A stretch of 41,168 bases of DNA from positions 1-41,168 of the forward strand of contig CANREE010000017.1 in NCBI GenBank assembly GCA_947629545.1, given 5' to 3'. The DNA is from an uncultured Lachnospiraceae bacterium. GTDB lineage: Bacteria > Bacillota > Clostridia > Lachnospirales > Lachnospiraceae. Positions 22,106 to 29,654 of this stretch are shown here, one piece after another. Below the pieces are notes generated by a model, which saw only the letters and a program-made list of their open reading frames with translations, did no database searches and was not told the DNA's origin. The position numbers and the translations under genes were made by a program. How positions within the stretch are numbered: position 1 is the stretch's first letter; every line of letters starts with the position of its first letter.

Positions 22106-23545
22106 TCATTCCTCCCCGAACAGCGTCGGCGTTTCCGGCTGCGCCTCTTCTACCATAGCGCGGGCGTCGGCCTCGCTCATGTTCTCGAATTTCATGAAGT
22201 ACATCCACGCCGGAACCATGCCTTGCACCACGTATTTCCACCACGTCTGCTTATCCTCTTCGTAAGAATACGTGATGTCCCCGAAATCATATGTAACCTC
22301 GTACGCCCCCACCGGCGCAAGGCCGTAAAGGTCAGCGTATACGGATTCCGCATAGATGGCGCCGTCGAGACAAGCCTCCAACTTGTCCCGCATGTCCTTG
22401 ATAAGCTGGATGGTGCGCTGCTGCTCGCTCTCGATCTGCGTGGCGGTGGCAATACCGGATTTCTCATTGAAAACAAAATAACCGTTTGAGAAGCCTACCT
22501 TATAGCCAATCTGGGAAAGCAGATTGTTGATTCCAGTCAAGCGCACATCCGTATTAAGCTGCGGGTTAATCTCTTGATAGAAGTCATTCGGACCGCTCCC
22601 GAATACGTTCTTGACGTAATGCGGCAACTTCGGATTGTTCACCCCGGCCTGTCTGGCCTTGAGATTCGTTCCGCTCTCAAACATCAGCCGGTCATCAGCC
22701 AAGATAATCTTCTCGCTGTCGAATATCTCCCCGGCGTTCCGGCTATATGCCACGTCAAGGTCATGTAATTCTTCGATAGCCTCGCGGAATACCGGCATGC
22801 CCAGCGGCGAGGAAATATCCACGTTGTTCGCGGCAGGCGTGCGGAATACGCCAAACATAGGCCCGTCAAGCCGCTCCCCGGCCTCTTTCGTGATGGGTGG
22901 CGTGTCTTCCATGAGGTCGGCCCACTTTGTCTTTTTAAGGTCGATTTTGTCCCCGATAGCGTTGGGCGAATGGGACATATACGCCCGGTTCGAGATGTAG
23001 TACGGATAATAGACAGAATCGCCGTCGCGCGTCTCAACGAAGCGGTGATATTCGAGACGGGTATAATAGCGGTCGCCGTCAGCATACGTGTCCTTGAAGA
23101 TGATTCCGTTGATGTTCTGGTTATCGCAATCGGTCAGAATGAAGTCCTGCGGCGTGAACATATCGAATCCGTTCCCGTTGGGTTTGATGATAACCGTGCC
23201 GTAAGCGCAGCCGTATTCCACCCAATGGCGAATCTGGAAATACATCTTCTCAACCTGCGCCTGCAGCCAGTCCGCCCGCTCGCTCCCGTCGATCTGGATA
23301 CCAATGGCAAGCGTGGTAAGCCGCGCGATCTCGGAACAGATGCTTTTCGCAAAATTCACCGTTTTCACATGGTCTTTGTCGTGGCTCGCGTTCGTCCATT
23401 CCGGGAATCCCCGGTATATATTGGCGCACTGTGCAATAAGCGCCTCCATCTCCGGGGATTTGACCTCTTTCACGTTAAAATCTTCTTCGGCCTGCTTCTT
23501 GAATAACATACCTATCCACCTTTTCACCGTTGCTATAATTCCCAT
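22106..23545 (-). CDS. Phage portal protein (SPP1 Gp6-like)
   Basis: 479 aa. MGIIATVKRWIGMLFKKQAE, IYRGFPEWTNASHDKDHVKT, LTTLAIGIQIDGSERADWLQ, VEYGCAYGTVIIKPNGNGFD and SGIATATQIESEQQRTIQLI are typical for Firmicute SPP1-type portals. The dodecameric portal forms the channel for DNA entry and exit. It follows the terminase as in most siphophages. C-terminus AEAQPETPTLFGEE-like, acidic. Confidence 0.88.
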   Translation of the reverse strand: MGIIATVKRWIGMLFKKQAEEDFNVKEVKSPEMEALIAQCANIYRGFPEWTNASHDKDHVKTVNFAKSICSEIARLTTLAIGIQIDGSERADWLQAQVEKMYFQIRHWVEYGCAYGTVIIKPNGNGFDMFTPQDFILTDCDNQNINGIIFKDTYADGDRYYTRLEYHRFVETRDGDSVYYPYYISNRAYMSHSPNAIGDKIDLKKTKWADLMEDTPPITKEAGERLDGPMFGVFRTPAANNVDISSPLGMPVFREAIEELHDLDVAYSRNAGEIFDSEKIILADDRLMFESGTNLKARQAGVNNPKLPHYVKNVFGSGPNDFYQEINPQLNTDVRLTGINNLLSQIGYKVGFSNGYFVFNEKSGIATATQIESEQQRTIQLIKDMRDKLEACLDGAIYAESVYADLYGLAPVGAYEVTYDFGDITYSYEEDKQTWWKYVVQGMVPAWMYFMKFENMSEADARAMVEEAQPETPTLFGEE

Positions 23546-23565
23546 GTAATCTCACCATCTCAAAA

Positions 23566-23856
23566 TCAGGTAATGTTTTTCGGTTTTTCCCAATCCATTA
23601 TCTTACCGCACCAAGGACAGAAGTTCGCCATCCCCACCCATCTTCCCTCTATCGCCTTTCCACAATCGCACCATCCAACAAGTTCTATTCCCCATTGTTC
23701 GATTTCTTCTTTAGTGGCTCGCTTCATGTGCGCTATCCCTTTGAAATCTCCATATTTCTTTTTCGCCTGGTCAATTCCATCCGAATATCCTTTCCGATAG
23801 GCATCTTCTAGTGTCCTTTTTGCATCTTTCAACAAATAATCAATTTCATCAATCAT
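23566..23856 (-). CDS. Zinc-ribbon-like small protein
   Basis: 96 aa. Helical N-terminus (LLKDAKRTLEDAYRKGYSDG) and a C-terminal metal site WCDCGKAIEGRWVGMANFCPWCGKIMD, i.e. C-x-C and C-x2-C. It overlaps the terminase stop by 4 bases, so it is translationally coupled. Function unknown. Confidence 0.55.
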   Translation of the reverse strand: MIDEIDYLLKDAKRTLEDAYRKGYSDGIDQAKKKYGDFKGIAHMKRATKEEIEQWGIELVGWCDCGKAIEGRWVGMANFCPWCGKIMDWEKPKNIT

Positions 23857-25457
23857 GCCGGGTTTCCCCTCCTCATTGATATCGGGCTTGTCGCGTATCG
23901 TAACGCGTCTATCCAGTGATTGTTGCGGTCTGGATAGCCGTCAATCACGTCCCCGTTGCCGTCCACGTCATGCTCATACTCTATAATCTCTTTATACGCC
24001 CGCGGCGTCCTTGCCGGGTCGATAACGATTGTACGCGCCTGCAACCATTCAAATGTGCGGCGGACACTCCCCGGCCCTACGTTGGCCTGCCTGGCGGGAA
24101 GTTCGCAGTCCTTGAAATCGTCAATATGCTCCTGTTCGTCCGCACCGCAGTATATGATGTAATCGTCATAGCCAGCTTCTTTTATCCGCTCCGCCATATC
24201 TTTTACCCGGATAAGCGTACCGCCCATTTCGTCAATGAGCATAATCTTCTCGGTAGCGTGGGAGTATGAGCAACGGATGAACGCTTTCGGGTCTGGCTCC
24301 CATCCCCAGTCTTGGCCTTGATATATCTTTTCCTGCCGCTGAATTTCCTCGTCGGTTATCGTCCGCACTTCCAGATATCGGAATATCTCTGTCCCCATTC
24401 CGATAGGCACGCCGAGATATTCGTGCTTATATGCGTCCGGGCGCGTCTGCTTCAGATGTTCTGCCTCGTCCAGGAACGGCTGCTCTATCCATTCCGGCGG
24501 TACGGTGATATATGTGCTATGGTGCGTAAGCCTGTTTTCCTTTGGCTCGTCCGCGTAAGCGTTCGCCCAATTCGCTTTGCTGATCGGCGGGTTGAACGAT
24601 TCGAACATATATCCCAGCTTGCCGCCGCGGAGTGCTGACTGCCGGATATTGCGCATTTCTTCCGGCCCGTCGAATTGGTCTAATTCCTCAAGCCACAGAA
24701 CGCCGATATAGCCAAATTCCGGCGTGATAGACTTAACTTTTGTCGGGTCGTCCATGCCGCGGAAATATATCTTCTGCCCCGTGGCTTTCAGCGTTATCTC
24801 ATACGGGCTGACGGTGGAAGCAAACTCATCATCAAGCCCCTGTTTATGTATCGCCCATTTAATCTTGGCATATACGGAATCCTTTACGGTGTTTGCAACC
24901 TTGCGGCAGACAAGCGCATGAACGTCGTGATTGTTCTTGAGGATTTCAATAATCGTCATGGCAATCACGGAGGATTTCGCCGAACCTCTCCCGCCCTTGA
25001 ACGTATACTCCGCATAGTCTCCGTTTCTGATATGGCGGACGGCGGAATGGAAGTTGTCAGGAATGTCGTGTAAGTTCATGAAATACCCACGCTTCAACCG
25101 CGCTTCTTCCTCAGCCTTTCGCTTGGCTTCTTCAGCTTCTTTTATCCGCAGGGCTTTTTCCAGATCGTTGGCGGCTTTCAGCTTGTCGGAAGTAGACACA
25201 TCAAGCCCGAATTGGTCTTTTTCTTCCCCCTTGATAATGCGGGTGCGAAATTCCTGTATCTCCTGTATGGTGCAGATGTTCGCGGAATCGGTCTGCGCCT
25301 GCCGCTCGGCGATATAGGCGGAAATAGACGGTTTTGACAAGTTTTCTGTTCCTATCTGCCTTGCGCTACTCTTTCTATATCCCGCCTGCCTCGCCGCTTC
25401 CGTTGCATTTCCGCAAATAAGATACGCGTCCGCGAACGCCTTTTGTTTCGGCGTCAT
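23853..25457 (-). CDS. Fused small/large terminase
   Basis: 534 aa. Residues 1-~118 are a complete TerS of the Terminase_2 type: TPKQKAFADAYLICGNATEA ARQAGYRK. From ~125 the TerL begins with MNLHDIPDNFHSAVRHIRNG, as independent TerL proteins do. ATPase: FKGGRGSAKSS (Walker A), IGVLWLEELDQF (Walker B). Nuclease: acidic clusters IMLIDEMGG, CGADEQEHIDDFKD and DRNNHWIDALRYA. No start or stop separates the parts. It cuts and pumps DNA into proheads. Confidence 0.88.
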   Translation of the reverse strand: MTPKQKAFADAYLICGNATEAARQAGYRKSSARQIGTENLSKPSISAYIAERQAQTDSANICTIQEIQEFRTRIIKGEEKDQFGLDVSTSDKLKAANDLEKALRIKEAEEAKRKAEEEARLKRGYFMNLHDIPDNFHSAVRHIRNGDYAEYTFKGGRGSAKSSVIAMTIIEILKNNHDVHALVCRKVANTVKDSVYAKIKWAIHKQGLDDEFASTVSPYEITLKATGQKIYFRGMDDPTKVKSITPEFGYIGVLWLEELDQFDGPEEMRNIRQSALRGGKLGYMFESFNPPISKANWANAYADEPKENRLTHHSTYITVPPEWIEQPFLDEAEHLKQTRPDAYKHEYLGVPIGMGTEIFRYLEVRTITDEEIQRQEKIYQGQDWGWEPDPKAFIRCSYSHATEKIMLIDEMGGTLIRVKDMAERIKEAGYDDYIIYCGADEQEHIDDFKDCELPARQANVGPGSVRRTFEWLQARTIVIDPARTPRAYKEIIEYEHDVDGNGDVIDGYPDRNNHWIDALRYATSPISMRRGNPA

Positions 25458-25685
25458 TTAACCACCGCCTGTCACCTTTTCAATCGCCTCATAAGGACTG
25501 TTGGCATACACGAGGCTTACGATTCCTGTTTTTATATTTCTGACTGAATATAACCTTTCCTCGTGGTAAAACGCCATATATCCGTCTTTGTATGTAGTTC
25601 CACTCACATTTATAGATGGATTAAACTCCATCAGTGTATGCGCCAATCTGTCGATTGTCAGCCCGCCTTTATCGCTCAGTTTCAT
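25458..25685 (-). CDS. Hypothetical phage protein
   Basis: 75 aa, MKLSDKGGLTIDRLAHTLME, then a beta-rich half (YMAFYHEERLYSVRNIKTGI VSLVYANSPYEAIEKV). Start chosen at 25685, where GGAGGCGGTGAGA precedes the ATG. Immediately upstream of terminase. Not recognised. Confidence 0.55.
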   Translation of the reverse strand: MKLSDKGGLTIDRLAHTLMEFNPSINVSGTTYKDGYMAFYHEERLYSVRNIKTGIVSLVYANSPYEAIEKVTGGG

Positions 25686-25722
25686 TCTCTCACCGCCTCC
25701 CATATCTCCCGCAAGCACCTTG

Positions 25723-26091
25723 TTACATTCTGTTCCCCGTATTATCGTACATACCAAGTTCTTCTAATGCGTCAGCCACAACATCCATAAATCTTTCTTT
25801 TGTCTCGTCATAATCTTCTAACATATCATCAAGAGGAATCTCTCTTGACACATATTCATATAACCATTCGGCAAGACCTGTAACAGAATAACCCTTTACC
25901 TCCACATCATCTCCGATTTTCTGTATGTCCCCATTAAGGTAATGAGCAAATGGCATTCTTCTATCGGCTCCCACAAATACCGGCGTTCCCTTTTTAATCA
26001 TGACCTCAGAGCCAAACCCTTTTATTTGTTTGGTATCCTCACGGAAAATTAATTTCTGCCCTATGCAGTAAATTTCTTTTTTCACGTCCAT
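25723..26091 (-). CDS. Hypothetical phage protein
   Basis: 122 aa. MDVKKEIYCIGQKLIFREDT followed by VMIKKGTPVFVGADRRM, KGYSVTGLAEWLYEYVSREI and an acidic helical tail (LDDMLEDYDETKERFMDVVA). AAAGGAG at the start. Not recognised. Confidence 0.55.
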   Translation of the reverse strand: MDVKKEIYCIGQKLIFREDTKQIKGFGSEVMIKKGTPVFVGADRRMPFAHYLNGDIQKIGDDVEVKGYSVTGLAEWLYEYVSREIPLDDMLEDYDETKERFMDVVADALEELGMYDNTGNRM

Positions 26092-26093
26092 GT

Positions 26094-26261
26094 CTACTCC
26101 TTTCTAGTCAAACGATTTTTGACCAAATCTTCATCTCTACGCCTTAATTGCCTTTGAGCTTCAGATATAATTTCGTGGTAAGTTAATGCCGTTTCCGTAA
26201 GATCTTCTGCGCTCGAGAACCATTCCTCTATACAACTTCTCATATCATCAACACTGAACAT
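26094..26261 (-). CDS. Small hypothetical protein
   Basis: 55 aa, MFSVDDMRSCIEEWFSSAED LTETALTYHEII..., a single predicted long helix ending in a basic tail (RRRDEDLVKNRLTRKE). AGGAGG nine bases upstream. Its end overlaps the ribosome site of the next gene. Not recognised. Confidence 0.55.
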   Translation of the reverse strand: MFSVDDMRSCIEEWFSSAEDLTETALTYHEIISEAQRQLRRRDEDLVKNRLTRKE

Positions 26262-26264
26262 AAT

Positions 26265-26531
26265 TTAACCTCCTGCTTTGTCTCTTATCTGCTCCCATAT
26301 GTTTTTTAGACACTCCACAACCTCAACCTGCGAACACGTCCGCAGTATCTGGTAATCCTTGACCACCCACCCCTCTTCACGCCGCTGCCATGTCGGTGTG
26401 GATAAGACATAGGCGGTAATCATGCGGCACTGTTCGGGTGAGTAGAATTGCGAGGTATTCAGCTTTATGACTAAGCCGGTGCGGAGGATTGCGGTTTGTA
26501 ATTTCTTACTGATTGCGTGTAGGTTTGCCAT
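26265..26531 (-). CDS. Conserved small phage protein
   Basis: 88 aa. MANLHAISKKLQTAILRTGL, VIKLNTSQFYSPEQCRMITA and EVVECLKNIWEQIRDK belong to a family common in clostridial phage early regions. Start at 26531 rather than further upstream, because the extra N-terminus overlaps the previous gene. Function unknown. Confidence 0.6.
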   Translation of the reverse strand: MANLHAISKKLQTAILRTGLVIKLNTSQFYSPEQCRMITAYVLSTPTWQRREEGWVVKDYQILRTCSQVEVVECLKNIWEQIRDKAGG

Positions 26532-26532
26532 A

Positions 26533-26751
26533 TTATCCCCGATACGGTTCCGGGCATTTCTGCCATGCAACAACATCTTTTTCGCTTACGCCACCGTAGC
26601 CGCCAGAAGGAAGTATTGACCAGTACCAATGCCCCTTTGGATATTCCACTCGGTCAGCTTGCCGCACCTGTCTGCCGAATGCCCCTGTGTCATATGTTAC
26701 TAAATATCTTCCCGCCTTTTTCGGCGGTTCGCCTGTTGCCCACTTTGCCAT
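26533..26751 (-). CDS. DUF551-like small protein
   Basis: 72 aa. WATGEPPKKAGRYLVTYDTG, then WYWSILPSGGYGGVSEKDVV AWQKCPEP, the W..(G/P)PP..GRYLVT...VxAWxxxPEP layout of the DUF551 family. It follows the second copy of the extended -10 promoter. AAGGAG at the start. Confidence 0.65.
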   Translation of the reverse strand: MAKWATGEPPKKAGRYLVTYDTGAFGRQVRQADRVEYPKGHWYWSILPSGGYGGVSEKDVVAWQKCPEPYRG

Positions 26752-26780
26752 ATTTTCTCCTTCCTGGGCCTCCTGCCCCT

Positions 26781-26820
26781 ATTATACCAATGCCGGGGAG
26801 TGAAAAGTGTCAGCACATTT
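26781..26820 (-). promoter_or_regulatory. Extended -10 promoter with upstream box (copy 2)
   Basis: On the - strand the box AAATGTGCTGACACTTTT (26803-26820), then about 20 bases, then TTGGTATAATAG with extended -10 TGG-TATAAT (26781-26786). The box is identical over 18 bases to that at 16688-16705. It precedes 26751 and the operon toward the terminase. Confidence 0.6.
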
Positions 26821-26830
26821 TACGGCATTG

Positions 26831-26861
26831 CCGCCCCGCGTTATTGCGCGACGCAGGGCGG
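26831..26861. terminator. Hairpin after PAPS-reductase-like gene
   Basis: CCGCCCCGCGT and ACGCAGGGCGG form an 11-pair stem (one G-U) with a nine-base loop. It separates the gene ending at 26868 from the promoter at 26781-26820. No T-run follows on either strand, so termination is uncertain. Confidence 0.4.
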
Positions 26862-26867
26862 AGCCGG

Positions 26868-27761
26868 TCAATACTCAAATCCCATGTCGTTCATGTAGTC
26901 AGATATGGTGATCTGATTCGGGTTATCACCAACCCACCACCGCATAACATGTTCGCCGTCTGACCAAGAAATATCATTTCTCAATCCGGCTTCTTTCCGC
27001 GCTTTCAACATTCTGTCAAAAGCCCTTACATATGCTGTCCGATACTTTGGATATTTTTCAAAATCCGCTTTCATCCCATGAAAATTTTGAAGTGGGCACC
27101 CTATGCACCCTATCCTTTTTTCTCCGCATTGATATAACGGGTTTGATTTGCATCCATAATATTTCAAAAACTCCCAGACATCTTCATCCTCCCAGTCAAC
27201 TATCGGATTGACCATAGTTGATGTAGTTCTGTAGCAGGTTTCGACAAATCTCCGCGTATCAGCATTGTCGTCATTCAGTATCGTTCCACCCTTTTTATTT
27301 GTGAAAAATTTTATACCGTCTTCCTCTGCTGCTCTCTGAACGCTTTTGGGTTTTCCAATTATTTTCACAAGGCCTCCGTTTTCTCGCCTGCTTTCGCTTT
27401 CGGCCCATCTGACGCCTGTTATTTTCATTCGCCCTTTCCCGCCACGTTCCTTGAATTTTTCGCAACAATATCTTGCTATCCGTGTAGGTGGGAATTTTTT
27501 CTCAACGATTAATTTCCACATTGTTGTGCTTGGATATTCAATATTTTCTTTTCCTATCGTTTCCCGCACATACATAACCGTTTCCGGCGCGTCAACTGTT
27601 GTGAGATTGCGCTTGCATTCATGCTTCACGTTTGCCAGTTCAGCAAGTATCCTTATACAGTCGCTGTCTTTTCCTCCGCTATAGCATAAATAATACGGCT
27701 CACTTTCCGGCTCGAATGATTGCAGATAGTGAATTGCCCGGTTCTCTTTTTCCCGGTTCAC
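26868..27761 (-). CDS. PAPS-reductase/DndC-like PP-loop protein
   Basis: 297 aa. PP-loop YLCYSGGKDSDCIRILAELA; then ATP/adenylyl chemistry-type core VRETIGKENIEYPSTTMWKL, ARYCCEKFKERGGKGRMKIT GVR, and CGEKRIGCIGCPLQNFHG with a Cys cluster. Such proteins are widespread in Clostridia phages and could be involved in nucleotide or DNA modification (sulfur or deazapurine-like), but no partner genes are seen. GTG start overlaps the upstream stop (GTGA). Confidence 0.75.
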   Translation of the reverse strand: MNREKENRAIHYLQSFEPESEPYYLCYSGGKDSDCIRILAELANVKHECKRNLTTVDAPETVMYVRETIGKENIEYPSTTMWKLIVEKKFPPTRIARYCCEKFKERGGKGRMKITGVRWAESESRRENGGLVKIIGKPKSVQRAAEEDGIKFFTNKKGGTILNDDNADTRRFVETCYRTTSTMVNPIVDWEDEDVWEFLKYYGCKSNPLYQCGEKRIGCIGCPLQNFHGMKADFEKYPKYRTAYVRAFDRMLKARKEAGLRNDISWSDGEHVMRWWVGDNPNQITISDYMNDMGFEY

Positions 27762-28063
27762 TCTTTCCACCTCCCCGCCATCCTCAGCAAATCATAAAAC
27801 TTCGCCAGCGTCCGCCGCTGATGCGCATAGAAATCATCTTTCGTGACTGGTATGTACTTCCGCTTCGCTTGTTGGTAATACCCCGCCCGCGGCTCCGTAA
27901 GGCTGCGGATAACCTCATCCACAAGGCCGTAAGACGCTGCCTTCGCCGCCTGCCGGAGAAGTTCCGCCTCGTCGGCGGTAAGGTTCCGGCAGATGTGGCG
28001 CAGGCGCTTCTCGTCTTCCGGCTGGATGCCGTAATCGGAAAGGTGCATATCACGCGCCCTCAT
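27758..28063 (-). CDS. Hypothetical phage protein
   Basis: 101 aa, helical. MHLSDYGIQPEDEKRLRHIC and ADEAELLRQAAKAASYGLVD, then KYIPVTKDDFYAHQRRTLAK FYDLL. GGAGG six bases before the ATG at 28063. Homologues occur next to PAPS-reductase-like genes in clostridial phages. Function unknown. Confidence 0.6.
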   Translation of the reverse strand: MRARDMHLSDYGIQPEDEKRLRHICRNLTADEAELLRQAAKAASYGLVDEVIRSLTEPRAGYYQQAKRKYIPVTKDDFYAHQRRTLAKFYDLLRMAGRWKE

Positions 28064-28199
28064 TGTGGGCCTCCGCGGGTTCGTTATCCCAATCTATCTC
28101 CACATCTGCAATTTCTGCTTCGGTGGCCTCACCATTTAGCCACTCAACAAAAGATTCTGTGTCTCTCGTGCATACATCTTGTTTACTATGCCTGATCAC
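28050..28199 (-). CDS. Small acidic hypothetical protein
   Basis: 49 aa from GTG at 28199, MIRHSKQDVCTRDTESFVEW LNGEA..., C-terminus acidic (EIADVEIDWDNEPAEAHNEG). AAAGGAGG seven bases upstream favours this GTG over the ATG at 28217, whose coding would include the ribosome site. Overlaps the next gene by 14 bases. Not recognised. Confidence 0.5.
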   Translation of the reverse strand: MIRHSKQDVCTRDTESFVEWLNGEATEAEIADVEIDWDNEPAEAHNEGA

Positions 28200-28213
28200 G
28201 CCCTCTCCTCCTT

Positions 28214-29242
28214 TCATGCCACTCGTTCCCTGATATGCCGCACCGTCGCCGGCGTCATCTGTGCATAATACCTCGATGTCACATCCGGGTTTGCATGACC
28301 CAACACTGCCTGTACGGTGCCGATATCGCATCCCTTGTTGATTAGCGTCATTCCGAGTGTCTTGCGCCATTTGTGCGGATACACGCGGGTGCGCTGCGTC
28401 ACTCCGGCCCGCTTTCCAATTCTTTTTATGGCGCCTCGCAACCCTTCAACCGACATCTTTCTATGCGGCGCCCGGCTGTTCACGATCAGGTAAGGCGAAT
28501 CATCTTCCCGTTCATCAAGATATTTGCGTAGGTAATGCCTCGCCTCGCCGTCCAGATATAGCGTGTTCCACCGCCGGCCCTTTTCGGTTATAACCGAGAT
28601 GTCGCCGGTCTGCAAATCCACCTGATCCAGAGTGATATCCACGATCTCCCCGATTCTGGCGCCGGTGCTGCGGAAGATCTCCAGTATGGCCCGCTCCCGG
28701 TTGTTCTGGCAGGCGTCCCGCATATCCAATATGTCGTCCACTTCGAAATAATCAATCTTTTTCTGGACTACCCTCAACGGCTCAACGGATTCTACCGGGT
28801 TGCTGCTTGTAAATCCTTCACGTATCATCCATTGCCAGAACGACGACAGGTTCCTGCGCTCATTGTTGATCGTCGTTGGCTCCAATGGCCGGCCGTGGTT
28901 TTTGCGCTTGCTGTACCATGTCATGTAATATCTGATGTCCGTCCTGTCCATTTCCGGGAGGGTCTTGTTCCTTATCAGCAATATCAGCTTTCGGATGCTG
29001 ATAAGGTACTGCTTCTTCGTTTTGATTTCTAACCGCTTCGTGCTGATGAACAGTTGGATGATATACGCGTTCTTCCCGTCTATCTCATCCTGATAGGCAG
29101 AAGGAAGCGTGGTCACGCCCTCCATCCTGATTCCGGCCATCTCATCCAGTATGGTCTGCTCAAGGATGTGCAGCTGCTCCGGCGGAAGAATCCCGGCCAT
29201 CTGGACAATCACGTTGTTCAAAAATTCCTGCTTTGTATCCAT
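28214..29242 (-). CDS. Second tyrosine recombinase (XerC/D-like)
   Basis: 342 aa. N-terminal SAM-like core-binding domain (ISTKRLEIKTKKQYLISIRK, TINNERRNLSSFWQWMIREG) and catalytic domain with RSTGARIGEIVDI (Arg I), TEKGRRW (Lys), YPHKWRKTLGMTLINKG (His-x-x-Arg), VLGHANPDVTSRYYAQM (His, Tyr nucleophile). It is not the prophage integrase, which is at 39826. Its place in the early operon makes it a candidate for the fibre inversion or for dimer resolution. Start at 29242 leaves normal spacing to AAGGAG. Confidence 0.85.
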   Translation of the reverse strand: MDTKQEFLNNVIVQMAGILPPEQLHILEQTILDEMAGIRMEGVTTLPSAYQDEIDGKNAYIIQLFISTKRLEIKTKKQYLISIRKLILLIRNKTLPEMDRTDIRYYMTWYSKRKNHGRPLEPTTINNERRNLSSFWQWMIREGFTSSNPVESVEPLRVVQKKIDYFEVDDILDMRDACQNNRERAILEIFRSTGARIGEIVDITLDQVDLQTGDISVITEKGRRWNTLYLDGEARHYLRKYLDEREDDSPYLIVNSRAPHRKMSVEGLRGAIKRIGKRAGVTQRTRVYPHKWRKTLGMTLINKGCDIGTVQAVLGHANPDVTSRYYAQMTPATVRHIRERVA

Positions 29243-29262
29243 ATTTTCCATCTCCTTTTTTC

Positions 29263-29358
29263 TTGCCTAAAGACAGGAAATATGATATACTTGTCTTAGG
29301 CAATGAATGTGCGGCGGCTATCATCTTGGCGGGTGAGCCGCCGCTATTATTTTATTTT
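29263..29358 (+). ncRNA. Short + strand RNA unit with GC-rich hairpin (third unit)
   Basis: TTGCCT (29263-29268), 17 bases, TATACT (29286-29291); predicted start about 29298; then GCGGCGGCT / AGCCGCCGC (29311-29344), a perfect nine-pair stem, followed by TATTATTTTATTTT. An inverted repeat TTGCCTAAAGACA ... TGTCTTAGGCAA (29263-29303) overlaps the promoter and may be an operator. It lies head-on to the - strand early genes. RNA length about 60 nt. Confidence 0.6.
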
Positions 29359-29654
29359 CTGCTCATGATCCGATGATCCGTCAGCATCTCGGTGTAAGTT
29401 ATCGTTTGCAACGGGTATTCCGGCCCGTTGCCCTTTACGGTAACCAAATGCGGGTATATGCCTGTCACATGGACTCGGCGCCACCTCTCCGCCAGTGCGC
29501 CCGCGGCGTTGCGGTCGCGTACCATCCGCGGGTAGTTAAGCGTGTCGCCGATCTTGATACTGTCCCGCAGGGCCGCAACCTCGTCGAGCGATATGCCGCC
29601 GGTTGTCGGCTTGTGTATGCCGTGTAACAATACGTCTTTACCCAATGCTCCCAT
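29352..29654 (-). CDS. Hypothetical phage protein
   Basis: 100 aa, MGALGKDVLLHGIHKPTTGG, ISLDEVAALRDSIKIGDTLN YPRMVRDRN, VTGIYPHLVTVKGNGPEYPL QTITYTEML. The second half looks like a small beta barrel. Start at 29654 with GAGGGG. Conserved in clostridial phages after the replication protein; function unknown. Confidence 0.55.
   Translation of the reverse strand: MGALGKDVLLHGIHKPTTGGISLDEVAALRDSIKIGDTLNYPRMVRDRNAAGALAERWRRVHVTGIYPHLVTVKGNGPEYPLQTITYTEMLTDHRIMSRK

Noticed and set aside
28200-28370. Upstream extension of the small acidic gene
   Set aside because: It overlaps the recombinase gene in another frame; the AAAGGAGG before 28199 marks the real start.
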